Of a stretch of 16,732 bases of DNA, positions 1 through 6,824 are shown in pieces. The stretch comes from JBFWRK01 sp050248955. Lineage in GTDB: Bacteria > Actinomycetota > Acidimicrobiia > Acidimicrobiales > Ilumatobacteraceae. The position numbers were made by a program, and so were the translations under genes. The DNA is taken from the NCBI GenBank assembly GCA_050248955.1, contig JBFWRK010000036.1:1-16732 (forward strand), in the 5' to 3' direction. Numbering within the stretch: position 1 is the first letter of the stretch; every line of letters begins with the position of its first letter. Under the pieces are notes generated by a model. That model saw only the letters and a list, made by a program, of their open reading frames with translations, was not told the DNA's origin and did not search any database.

Positions 1-45
1 TTCCTAAACCGCAGGTCGCAGGTTCGAATCCTGCCGGGGGCGCCA
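1..45 (+). tRNA. tRNA-Arg(CCT), 3' part only
   Basis: The first 45 bases fit the 3' half of a tRNA. Positions 1-7 are the anticodon loop remainder T32-T33-CCT-A-A, giving anticodon CCT at 3-5. Positions 8-12 are the 3' anticodon stem strand, 13-17 a five-base variable loop (AGGTC), and 18-34 a T arm with GCAGG/CCTGC pairing around TTCGAAT. Positions 35-41 are the acceptor strand CGGGGGC, followed by discriminator G42 and an encoded CCA at 43-45. The 5' half lies outside the window, so D arm and acceptor pairing cannot be checked. Anticodon CCT reads AGG (Arg). tRNA 3' ends are common integration sites, which matters because accessory-looking genes follow at once. Confidence 0.88.
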
Positions 46-370
46 AGAAACACCAGGTAGATGATCCATGTGGTGCTGCCCGCGCTCTCGAGCAGGGCGG
101 GCATCGCCTGGGACAGGGGGCTCGGATCCGAGAACGAAACAGCCCCTCCGATCTGGAAAGCGGCTTCGCTCATGCCGAATACAACGCGACCACGCCGATA
201 GCCCACGAGGTCGGCGATTCAGGCGTTCGAGGCTGGTCGAGATGGCGGCGCACGGTCTCTTCAGTGGTTGTGCAACGGTGTGTTGCACAACCTCGGCGCA
301 GCGGGTCGCGTCGGCCCACCCGCGGCAAGGCGGTTGCCGTCATCCGCGTCAGGAGGCATGAGTGGTCGCG
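46..370. other. Non-coding stretch between tRNA and ATPase gene
   Basis: These 325 bases contain open frames on both strands, but none reads like a protein: they are Arg/Pro/Ser-rich and have no good ribosome binding site. One frame on the minus strand is the familiar artefact of translating a tRNA antisense. The only clear structure is the inverted repeat at 266-292. I see no tRNA, integrase or insertion-sequence end. The stretch follows a tRNA and separates it from an accessory-type gene, so it could be the left end of an integrated element, but no attachment-site duplicate is visible in the window. Confidence 0.5.
266..292. repeat. Perfect 11-bp inverted repeat
   Basis: GGTTGTGCAAC (266-276) is followed by a 5-base spacer and its exact reverse complement GTTGCACAACC (282-292). 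The arms are less GC-rich than the surroundings. It lies about 80 bases beyond the stop codon of the minus-strand ATPase gene, so it could act as a transcript-end hairpin for that gene, but there is no T-run after it on either strand. A protein-binding site or an element end is equally possible. Confidence 0.6.
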
Positions 371-1654
371 CTACGGGAGGAGCAGGGCGAGCGGTACGAC
401 TGCTACTCCGTCCGGGCGTCTGTAGGCCTCGGGGCCGGTGTTGAGGACGACGACGTCGACGCAGTCGTCGCCGAGCTCGTGGCGGAGCCAGTGCAGGTGC
501 GAGACGTGCGTGTCATTGACTGCTGCCGACAGCTTGACTTCGATGGCGACTGCGCCATCATCTGTCTCGACGATGAAGTCGACTTCGTGACGCCCGCCCT
601 TGGTTCGGAGATGGGAGACGCGGGCGTCGCAGCTCTGCGCAAGCGTGCGGACTGACAGAGCAGCGAGAGATTCGAACAGCCCTCCGAGAAAGGTTCCGTC
701 TCGGGGGATCGACGTGGACGGGCTTGCGCCGGTGAGAAGTTGGGACGCGCTCGCCCTGACCAGTCGAGCAGCGAGAGCGGGGTCGGCAAGGTGATGCTTC
801 GGCGCCCCGATGAGTGCGTTGAGGTGGTTGTTCGACGGGATCCACGCAGAAACGGGGTCGAGGATCCGGAGTGCAGTGAGCAGCTCGATGTAGGGCTGGG
901 TGGTCGTCCTGGCGGGTTTGTCGTCGATGCCGCTGGTCGCTGCATCGCGGATCTTGTCCCACGATGTCGTGGTGGCGGTGGCCGCGGCGTAGGCGCGCAG
1001 CCACGCGAGGACGGTGGCCGGTCGGCGGACGTGGAAGCCGGCTTCGGGGAGGTCGTGGTCGACGATCCGTTCGATGTAGCTGTCGAGCTGCCGATCCCGC
1101 GGTCGGCCGCTGAGGCGACGCATCGCAGGGAATCCTCCGGCGCAGATCTCCTCGGCGTAGTCGGCGAGCGTGAGATCGCTGCGGCCCTCTATCACAGCAC
1201 GGCCGGCGAGCAGTTCGTGAAACGACACGCCCCGTAGCGCCGGGCGACGCTCGTGCAAGCAGAGTGGGCGCATACGCAGAGTGGTGATGCGTCCGGCCCC
1301 TGAATGTGTCTGGGTTGTCGACGCCGAACCGGTGAGCAGGAAGCGGCCCGCGGTCGGGACATCATCGACGAGGCGACGCACAGCGTCGAACACGGCCGGG
1401 ACGCGCTGCCACTCGTCGATCAGCAACGGTGCGGGGTCTCGCCCGATGATCGCAGGGTCGGCCTCGACGATTTCGCGTTCCGATGCAACGTCGAGTCGGC
1501 GGACCGATCGGCACCGTTGCGTCGCGGTGGCCGTCTTGCCGACACCCTTGGGACCGTCGAGCAACAGTGCGGGCAGCTGAGCGAACAGGTCGTCGATCTC
1601 GCCGTCGATGACGCGCCGCACGTAGGTGCCCAAGAAGTCGACAGCGTTCGTCAC
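371..1654 (-). CDS. AAA_14/DUF4143-type ATPase
   Basis: This 427-residue protein has the layout of the AAA_14 plus DUF4143 family. Walker A is GPKGVGKT (34-41), Walker B is LLIDE (77-81), and a sensor-like FLLTGSAS follows. The C-terminal domain begins near residue 322 with FLGGLFES and carries a PD-(D/E)xK-like pattern: D359 in HEVDF, then E372-x-K374 in AIEVK. Length is normal for the family, and the gene looks intact. The start is GTG at 1654, chosen because GGGGGAG lies 8 bases upstream. Family members are common in accessory islands, often near toxin-antitoxin-like genes; their biochemical role is poorly defined and the nuclease-like fold need not be active. Three 16-bp repeats lie in its upstream region. 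Confidence 0.85.
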   Translation of the reverse strand: MTNAVDFLGTYVRRVIDGEIDDLFAQLPALLLDGPKGVGKTATATQRCRSVRRLDVASEREIVEADPAIIGRDPAPLLIDEWQRVPAVFDAVRRLVDDVPTAGRFLLTGSASTTQTHSGAGRITTLRMRPLCLHERRPALRGVSFHELLAGRAVIEGRSDLTLADYAEEICAGGFPAMRRLSGRPRDRQLDSYIERIVDHDLPEAGFHVRRPATVLAWLRAYAAATATTTSWDKIRDAATSGIDDKPARTTTQPYIELLTALRILDPVSAWIPSNNHLNALIGAPKHHLADPALAARLVRASASQLLTGASPSTSIPRDGTFLGGLFESLAALSVRTLAQSCDARVSHLRTKGGRHEVDFIVETDDGAVAIEVKLSAAVNDTHVSHLHWLRHELGDDCVDVVVLNTGPEAYRRPDGVAVVPLALLLP

Positions 1655-1681
1655 GACCCGGACTCCCCCGAACTTCAGTGG

Positions 1682-1743
1682 ACACTACGTTTGGTGCGGG
1701 TCGAACACTACAGGCGGTGCAGTGGCAACACTACGGATGGTGC
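1682..1743. promoter_or_regulatory. Three 16-bp direct repeats, 23-bp period
   Basis: ACACTAC-N4-GGTGC occurs at 1682-1697, 1705-1720 and 1728-1743. The twelve fixed positions are identical in all three copies, and the start-to-start distance is exactly 23 bp. Read on the minus strand this is GCACC-N4-GTAGTGT three times, ending about 28 bases upstream of the ATPase start codon. The array therefore sits in the promoter or leader of the ATPase gene and also upstream of the plus-strand pair starting at 1824. An array of equally phased sites suggests cooperative binding by a regulator, possibly one of the adjacent proteins. I do not recognise a known regulator for it. Confidence 0.72.
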
Positions 1744-1823
1744 TCGTCCCCAGCCGCATCACCGTCGGGCGGGAGAGGCTGCGCGGGGGCGTACACGAGC
1801 AACGGTAGGGGAGTGTTCGGGCG

Positions 1824-2247
1824 ATGACCGACGATCGGGAGGAACTCCGCCTTCGGGTGCGTGACGAGCACGCGCCGCTGGATGCGTCGGTTGTCTTGCG
1901 CGGTGGTCCGGACACGCCGTTGCTCCTTCGATCCCATGCCCGGCGTCAATCGCCTGTTCATCCTCGACGGTGCTCCCGTGTTCGGTGTCTCGGTCTTCGT
2001 CGCGTACGGCGACATCGGCCCGACATCCGAGAGAACGATCCTGTCGCGGAAACCTCACAGCTATCCGACCATCTACCGCACGACGGTGGGCCAGTTGCTC
2101 GCCGAGGGCTTCGTCGTGCTGCCCACGTTTGCTGAACCGCAATACACCGTGCTCATCCCTAGCCTCGATGCCGTGGACGAACTGGCCACTGCGTTCGGCA
2201 ACCTTCGTCGCAACCCCTACGCCGAGGCTCGAGAAGAGGCGACATGA
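1824..2247 (+). pseudogene. Unknown small protein gene, apparent frameshift
   Basis: Two overlapping frames each carry half of what looks like one protein. From ATG 1824, which has GGGGAG ten bases upstream, the reading starts MTDDREELRLRVRDEHAPLD and stays protein-like to about LLRSHA near 1938. From about 1936 to the TGA at 2245-2247 the next frame is protein-like (VNRLFILDGAPVFGVSVF onward, ending NPYAEAREEAT). Before 1936 that second frame is Arg/Cys-rich noise. A single-base change near 1935-1950 would join them into about 140 residues. Alternatives are a shorter protein starting at ATG 1936 (103 residues, no clear ribosome binding site), a sequencing error, or programmed frameshifting. 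The next gene overlaps its stop by ATGA, so the pair is coupled. I do not recognise the family. Confidence 0.6.
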
Positions 2248-2498
2248 CGCACATCGACATTCCGGCTGACCTGAACAGCGAGGACGAAACCGGGCTGGTG
2301 TGGACGTTCCTCGATGAAGCTGACGACCCCTCGATCATCAAGACCGGCGAGGTCGTGGTTGCTGGTTCTCCGTTGACGCCCGCCGTGTGCGAGGTGGTCG
2401 ACCTGGTCGACAAGCCAGCGGGCACGATCGTCCACCTGCGTGTGCTTCCCGGGACCATCGAGCAGTACCGCCGGCTGCTCTCTCGCGTCGGCGGGTAG
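2244..2498 (+). CDS. Small unknown protein, coupled to preceding gene
   Basis: This 84-residue acidic protein begins MTHIDIPADLNSEDETGLVW and ends YRRLLSRVGG. Its ATG overlaps the stop of the upstream gene (ATGA, 2244-2247), a standard sign of translational coupling and of a two-gene unit. The middle (about residues 36-69) alternates hydrophobic stretches around Gly and Pro (EVVVAG, TIVHLRVLPG), suggesting a small beta-rich fold. There is no signal peptide, membrane segment or recognisable catalytic motif. The size, coupling and location beside an AAA_14/DUF4143 ATPase near a tRNA recall toxin-antitoxin-like modules, but that is inference from arrangement only. Confidence 0.75.
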   Translation: MTHIDIPADLNSEDETGLVWTFLDEADDPSIIKTGEVVVAGSPLTPAVCEVVDLVDKPAGTIVHLRVLPGTIEQYRRLLSRVGG

Positions 2499-2611
2499 CT
2501 CGGCCGCGTCGCCTGCCGCAGTTGGGCGAGACCGACCAGGGTGCGGTGCAGACAGCGCCGCTCCATCGTTCGGGGCAGGTGCGCTGCGCGGTCTTGCCTC
2601 CGACAGGAGTC

Positions 2612-2803
2612 TCAGGCCCGCAACGAGAGCCCGGCGTCGGCAAGCGTTTCGCTGAGCATCCGAAGCGCCTTCGGACCGAATCCGTGAAGTGCCAGCAGCT
2701 CGGCTTTCGAGTAGTTGACGAGGTCGCCGATCGAGGTCACGCCGATGGACGCAAGGGCTCGCGTGGCAGGTGCCCCGATCATGGGGAGGTCGCTCACGGA
2801 CAT
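2612..2803 (-). CDS. Small helix-hairpin-helix protein
   Basis: This 63-residue protein reads as tandem helix-hairpin-helix-like units: LPMIGAPATRALASIGVTSI and then ELLALHGFGPKALRMLSE. The HGFGPKA turn is typical of the HhH hairpin that contacts the DNA backbone, also seen in RNA polymerase alpha C-terminal-like domains. Such short stand-alone proteins are usually annotated as putative DNA-binding proteins without known function. ATG 2803 is preceded by GGAAGG eight bases upstream, inside the end of the preceding membrane-protein gene. The two coding regions overlap by 10 bases (2794-2803), so they are probably one transcript. It ends facing the unknown plus-strand pair across a 113-bp gap with nothing obvious in it. 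Confidence 0.75.
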   Translation of the reverse strand: MSVSDLPMIGAPATRALASIGVTSIGDLVNYSKAELLALHGFGPKALRMLSETLADAGLSLRA

Positions 2804-3561
2804 GGACTCATCCTTCCAGCGCGTTCGCGCCGAAGGCCGATCAGGATGACGACCGCGACCACGATGCCCCACAGGAGGATCCCTCCTGGACCGAGGCCCT
2901 CTGGACCCACGATCATGCTGGCGCAGGCCGACACCGCGGCGAGGAATCCGACCACCGCGAGCAACCAGCGGCCCCACAGGTCGCTCCGGGCCAGGAGCCA
3001 GGAGACCACCAGCATCGAGATCCCGAGCAGCACGCTCGCCGCCGCGTGGAGGCCGTCCCTCGACAACACCAGCGCCTGGGCAACTCCGGCGTCGAGGTTC
3101 CCGGAGAGGTCGTGCGCGCTCATCCCGATCGTCGGCCATGCCAGAACGCCCTCGGCCCCTGCGTAGACCGCGGTGGATGCACCTGCGAGCGTGACCGCCA
3201 CGACGGCGGCGAGATCGAGCCGCCGGCAGGCAGCACGCACCACCGAGACGACCAGCACCAGCCAGATGGCCCAACTTCCGATGGCCACCGTGGCAGTGAG
3301 AGGTATCCGTGAGAACTCCTCGACGTAGAACTCGACGTAGTCCGTTGGGGGCGCACCGACCGGCGGAGCCTCGCTACCGGGCCAGCCCACCACGGCCACC
3401 GACAGCCAGAAGTACGGTGCAAGCACGAGTCCGGCGACCGCAGCAACGATGCTTGCCCGACGCCGGGCCGACGCCACCTCGGGCGCTGTCGGGGAGCGTT
3501 CCGGTGCGTCCTCCCGAGAGCCACTCTTCGCAGCGGGATCAGGGCCCGTAGTCATAGCCAT
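2794..3561 (-). CDS. Six-helix membrane protein of unknown function
   Basis: The 255-residue product has a charged cytoplasmic-type N-terminus (1-36). It is followed by about six hydrophobic segments near 37-60, 88-110, 117-140, 170-191, 197-218 and 226-243, and a short Arg-rich tail. No transporter signature or catalytic motif is visible, and I cannot place it in a named family. The start used is ATG 3561; a second in-frame ATG lies two codons on at 3555, and neither has a strong ribosome binding site. The 3' end overlaps the helix-hairpin-helix gene. The 174-bp gap to the divergent VOC gene must hold its promoter, but I see no clear -35/-10 pair. Confidence 0.7.
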   Translation of the reverse strand: MAMTTGPDPAAKSGSREDAPERSPTAPEVASARRRASIVAAVAGLVLAPYFWLSVAVVGWPGSEAPPVGAPPTDYVEFYVEEFSRIPLTATVAIGSWAIWLVLVVSVVRAACRRLDLAAVVAVTLAGASTAVYAGAEGVLAWPTIGMSAHDLSGNLDAGVAQALVLSRDGLHAAASVLLGISMLVVSWLLARSDLWGRWLLAVVGFLAAVSACASMIVGPEGLGPGGILLWGIVVAVVILIGLRRERAGRMSPCP

Positions 3562-3735
3562 ACGTTTGCGCCGCGCGGAAGGGTGCTTCCAGGGCCGAAG
3601 GTCGTAACCGCGGGCCTCGTGGGTGCCCGGCCACGAGCTCTGCCGTCGTCGCCGCGCTCCTCGAACGCGTGAATCGAACGATCGGGTGCCGCGCGACACT
3701 CGTACCGAGAACTGCGCTCGCGAGGAGGCCCGACC

Positions 3736-4158
3736 ATGACGACCCGTCTCAACCCGTACCTGTCGTTCCGGGACAACGCCCGAGAGGCGATGGACTTCTA
3801 CCAGTCGGTGTTCGGCGGCGAGCTGACGCGCAGCACGTTCGGTGAGTTCGGCGCGAGCGACGATCCGGCCGAGCAGGACAAGGTGATGCATTCCGAGCTC
3901 GTGACCGAGAGCGGTCTCACGCTGATGGGTGCGGACACGCCGAACGGCATGGCCCTCACGCCCGGCAACAACTTCGCCGTGTCCCTCAGCGGAGAGGACG
4001 AGGGCGAGCTGCGCGGCTACTGGCAGAAGCTCTCTGCCGGCGGCGAGGTCGCGATGCCGCTGGAGAAGGCGCCGTGGGGCGACACGTTCGGCATGTGCAC
4101 CGACAAGTTCGGCGTGAGCTGGATGGTGAACATCGCCGGCCAACAGCCGGGCGGCTGA
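3736..4158 (+). CDS. PhnB-like VOC (glyoxalase-fold) protein
   Basis: This 140-residue protein matches the PhnB / 3-demethylubiquinone methyltransferase-like branch of the VOC superfamily. Typical features are the opening NPYLSFRDNAREAMDFYQSV, the FGGEL turn, HSELVTESG, the LMGAD strand, the loop TPGNNFAVSLSGED, and the closing WGDTFGMCTDKFGVSWMVNI. Length is normal for the family. Members are small dimeric proteins with a paired beta-alpha-beta-beta-beta fold; the substrate is generally unknown, and the methyltransferase name does not imply that activity. ATG 3736 has an excellent GGAGG seven bases upstream. It appears to be transcribed alone. Confidence 0.88.
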   Translation: MTTRLNPYLSFRDNAREAMDFYQSVFGGELTRSTFGEFGASDDPAEQDKVMHSELVTESGLTLMGADTPNGMALTPGNNFAVSLSGEDEGELRGYWQKLSAGGEVAMPLEKAPWGDTFGMCTDKFGVSWMVNIAGQQPGG

Positions 4159-4195
4159 GGTCCGCCGACGCCTGGCCGAGCCCTCGACCGGCGTC

Positions 4196-4369
4196 TCAAT
4201 CGCCGAGGTCGGGCAGGGCGAGCTTGTCGAGGCGTCGGCCGTCGGCGAGCGAGTCGATGGCGACGATCCGACCTCCTGCGACGGTGAAGGCCATGACGGC
4301 GATGGGACGTCCGTCGGCGGTCACGACGACTCCGGCGGTGCCGTTCACGAGCGCGTCGTCGGCTCGCAT
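4196..4369 (-). pseudogene. Remnant of ECF41-type sigma factor C-terminus
   Basis: The minus-strand frame from ATG 4369 to the TGA at 4196 encodes 57 residues. ALVNGTAGVVV, then GRPIAVMAFTVAGGRIVAID and SLADGRRLDKL match the end of the SnoaL-like C-terminal domain of ECF41-type (SigJ/SigG-like) sigma factors. The roughly 230 residues that should precede it, including sigma regions 2 and 4, are absent. Further upstream on this strand the frame becomes a noise shadow of the plus-strand TOPRIM gene. An AGAGG lies close to the ATG, so a stand-alone small protein cannot be fully excluded. A decayed gene truncated by insertion or deletion near 4350-4450 is the simpler reading. Confidence 0.65.
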
Positions 4370-4448
4370 CGCCTCTTCTGAGCGCCGTCGCGGGACGCGA
4401 GCCCGAATGCACCAGCGCGTGCCGAGGGTGTGATGAGAAGCTGCGGCA

Positions 4449-5036
4449 GTGGAAGTGGAGCACGTGCTGGCCGCCGGCATCGACGCGCAGACGGTCGTGC
4501 TCGTCGAGGGGATCAGCGACCAGCGCGCGCTCGAAGCGCTCGCTCTGCGCGCTGGTCGGGATCTTCGAGACGAGGGCATCTCCGTCGTGCCGATGGGGGG
4601 TGCGACGACCATCGGGCACTTCCTGGACCTGTTCGGCCCTCGAGGGCTCGACGTCAGACTCGCGGGCCTCTGTGACGCCGGAGAGGAGGGCGCCTTCCAA
4701 CGCGGTCTCCAGCGGGCCGGTCTCGGCGCCAACCTCACTCGCGCGGACATGGAGCCGCTCGGCTTCTACGTCTGCGTCGCGGACCTGGAGGACGAACTGA
4801 TCCGCTCGCTCGGTGCCGCCTGCGTGGAGCAGATCCTCGACGCGCAGGGAGATCTCGGATCGTTCCGCATCTTCCAGAAGCAGCCTGCGCAACAGGGACG
4901 GACCGACGAGGCGCAGCTGCGGCGTTTCATGGGCACCCGCGGCGGCCGGAAGATCCACTACGCGACGGTGCTCGTCGACGCGCTCGATCTCGGCAACGTG
5001 CCTCGGCCATTGGACCGGCTGCTCGCTCATCTCTGA
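4449..5036 (+). CDS. Stand-alone TOPRIM-domain protein
   Basis: The 195-residue product carries a TOPRIM fold of the kind found in OLD-family nucleases. VVLVEGISDQRALEALA (16-32) gives the conserved glutamate E20. VVPMGGATTIGHFLDLFG (46-63) is the second strand. LAGLCDAGEEG (71-81) supplies acidic residues around D76, and an acidic VADLEDELI (110-118) follows. OLD proteins normally join this domain to an ABC-type ATPase; here it is alone and no ATPase partner is adjacent. Metal-dependent phosphotransfer or nuclease activity is possible but unproven. The start is GTG 4449 with a modest GAGAAG upstream. It converges on the aidB-like gene with 28 bases between the stops. Confidence 0.8.
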   Translation: MEVEHVLAAGIDAQTVVLVEGISDQRALEALALRAGRDLRDEGISVVPMGGATTIGHFLDLFGPRGLDVRLAGLCDAGEEGAFQRGLQRAGLGANLTRADMEPLGFYVCVADLEDELIRSLGAACVEQILDAQGDLGSFRIFQKQPAQQGRTDEAQLRRFMGTRGGRKIHYATVLVDALDLGNVPRPLDRLLAHL

Positions 5037-5064
5037 CGCACCGAGCGGCCGACAATCCGGGCGA

Positions 5065-6699
5065 TCAGGGGCGGGCCCGTTCGACGATCGCGCCGGTGTC
5101 GACGCCTCGTGGCAGCGTGCCGAACGCGAGACCGCTGTCGCCGTCGAGGCGGGAGGCGCAGAACGCGTCGGCGACGGCTGCGGGAGCGTGGCGCACGAGC
5201 AGCGAGCCCTGGAACACGACGGCCATGCGCTCCACCAGTCGGCGGGCGCGCGCTTCGAGCGCGTCGAGGTCGCCCAGCTCGGCTCGAAGCGACTCGGTAG
5301 CGTCGTCGAGCCGCCGATCGGCGCCGGCCGCCAGCGCGACCTCGTCCCAGTAGGCGTCGAGTGTCTCGGGTGCCCGGGCCAAGGCCCGCAGCACGTCGAG
5401 GCAGATGACGTTCCCCGAACCTTCCCACACACCGTTGACGGGGCTCTGCCGGTACAGGCGGGGGAGGTCGGACTCCTCGACGAAGCCGGCGCCGCCCAGC
5501 GACTCCAGTGCCTCCGCCGTGTGCTGCGGTGCCCGCTTGCACGTCCAGTACTTGATCACCGGGGTCACCAGGCGCTTGATGCGTGCCTCGTGCTCGTCGC
5601 CGGCAGGGGCGTCGAACGCGCGGGCGAGCCGAAGCGCGGCCGCAGTGGCTGCCTCGGCCTCGACCGCGAGATCGGCGAGCACGTTGGCCATCAGTGGTTG
5701 CTCGTCGAGCGCCTTGCCGAACGCCTCCCGGTGGCGGGTGTGCCAGGCGGCCCGGGCGACGCCCTGGCGCATGATCGCGGTCGAGCCGAGCACGCAGTCG
5801 AGCCGCGTGTGGTTGACCATCTCGATGATCGTCCGCACTCCGGCGCCCTCGCCACCGACGAGCACGCCCCACGTGTCGAGCAGCTCGATCTCGCTCGAGG
5901 CGTTGGAGCGGTCGCCCAGCTTGTCCTTCAGACGTTGGATGGCGATCGGGTTCCGCCCGCCGTCCGGTGTCCATCGCGGCACCCAGAAGCACGACAGCCC
6001 GCCCGGCGCGTGGGCGAGCATCAGGAACCCGTCCGACATCGGCGCGGAGCAGAACCACTTGTGCCCGGTGAGGAGGTACGCGCCGTCCTCGGTGGGACGT
6101 GCGACGGTGGTGTTCGCGCGCACGTCCGAGCCGCCCTGCTTCTCCGTCAAGGCCATGCCGCACGTGGCGCCCGCCTTCTCGGATGCGGGACGGTTCGCCG
6201 GGTCGTAGATGCGCGACACGATGCGCGGCTCCCACTCCGCCGCCAACGCCTCGTTGTGCCGGAGCGCGGGCAGTACCGAGTACGTCATCGACGTGGGGCA
6301 GACGTGGCCACCGTCGACCTGGTACCACGTGATCACCTTGGCGGCGCGGGCGACGTGGGCGCCGGGCCGGCCGTCCGACCACGGCGCGGCGTGCAGGCCG
6401 TGCCCGATCGATGTGCGCATGAGCTCGTGGTACGCCGGGTGATAGTCGACGACATCGACCCGGTTGCCGTAGCGGTCGTGGGTGCGGAGCACCGGAGAGT
6501 ACGTGTTCGCCAGACGGCCCAGCTCCTGGGCATCGGGACTGCCGGCCTTCTCGCCGAGCTCGCGGAGCTCGCCGACCGCCCACCCGGCGCCCTCCCGCTC
6601 GACGGCGTCGACCAGCGCCGTGTCGGCGGCGAAGACGTTGTAGTCGGTGAGCGGCGGGGGCTGGTTGGTGACCTCGTGGGTGCGAAAGGCGCTGACCAT
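5065..6699 (-). CDS. aidB: AidB-type acyl-CoA dehydrogenase
   Basis: At 544 residues this matches the length of E. coli AidB and its motifs. HEVTNQPPPLTDYNVF is the typical N-terminus. GMALTEKQGGSDV (181-193) is the flavin-contacting acyl-CoA dehydrogenase motif. TGHKWFCSAPMSDGF follows, and NGVWEGSGNVICLDVLRAL (422-440) contains the WEGSGN segment with E426 at the usual AidB position. AidB is an FAD protein of the adaptive response to alkylating agents that binds DNA; actinobacterial homologues may act as true acyl-CoA dehydrogenases. ATG 6699 has no strong ribosome binding site, so a start a few codons later is possible. No ada- or alkB-like gene is nearby, so a methylation-response role rests on homology only. 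Confidence 0.92.
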   Translation of the reverse strand: MVSAFRTHEVTNQPPPLTDYNVFAADTALVDAVEREGAGWAVGELRELGEKAGSPDAQELGRLANTYSPVLRTHDRYGNRVDVVDYHPAYHELMRTSIGHGLHAAPWSDGRPGAHVARAAKVITWYQVDGGHVCPTSMTYSVLPALRHNEALAAEWEPRIVSRIYDPANRPASEKAGATCGMALTEKQGGSDVRANTTVARPTEDGAYLLTGHKWFCSAPMSDGFLMLAHAPGGLSCFWVPRWTPDGGRNPIAIQRLKDKLGDRSNASSEIELLDTWGVLVGGEGAGVRTIIEMVNHTRLDCVLGSTAIMRQGVARAAWHTRHREAFGKALDEQPLMANVLADLAVEAEAATAAALRLARAFDAPAGDEHEARIKRLVTPVIKYWTCKRAPQHTAEALESLGGAGFVEESDLPRLYRQSPVNGVWEGSGNVICLDVLRALARAPETLDAYWDEVALAAGADRRLDDATESLRAELGDLDALEARARRLVERMAVVFQGSLLVRHAPAAVADAFCASRLDGDSGLAFGTLPRGVDTGAIVERARP

Positions 6700-6824
6700 G
6701 GGCCAACGCTACGACCGATTGCTGCACCGAGTAGGAGCGTGCGACCCCGACCAGTCGTCCTGCTCGTCTCCCCCGATGCCTCGCCTCCTGGAGTAGAAGC
6801 CGCACTTCGTGGGCACACAGGGTC

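Noticed and set aside
4..288. Minus-strand open frame over the tRNA end, with a tail reading RQDSNLRP
   Set aside because: This is the well-known artefact of translating a tRNA antisense; the rest is low-complexity Arg/Pro-rich noise.
1..2620. Possible attachment-site duplicate of the tRNA-Arg 3' end
   Set aside because: I looked for a second copy of the T-arm and acceptor sequence by eye and found none in the window; any right border would have to lie elsewhere.
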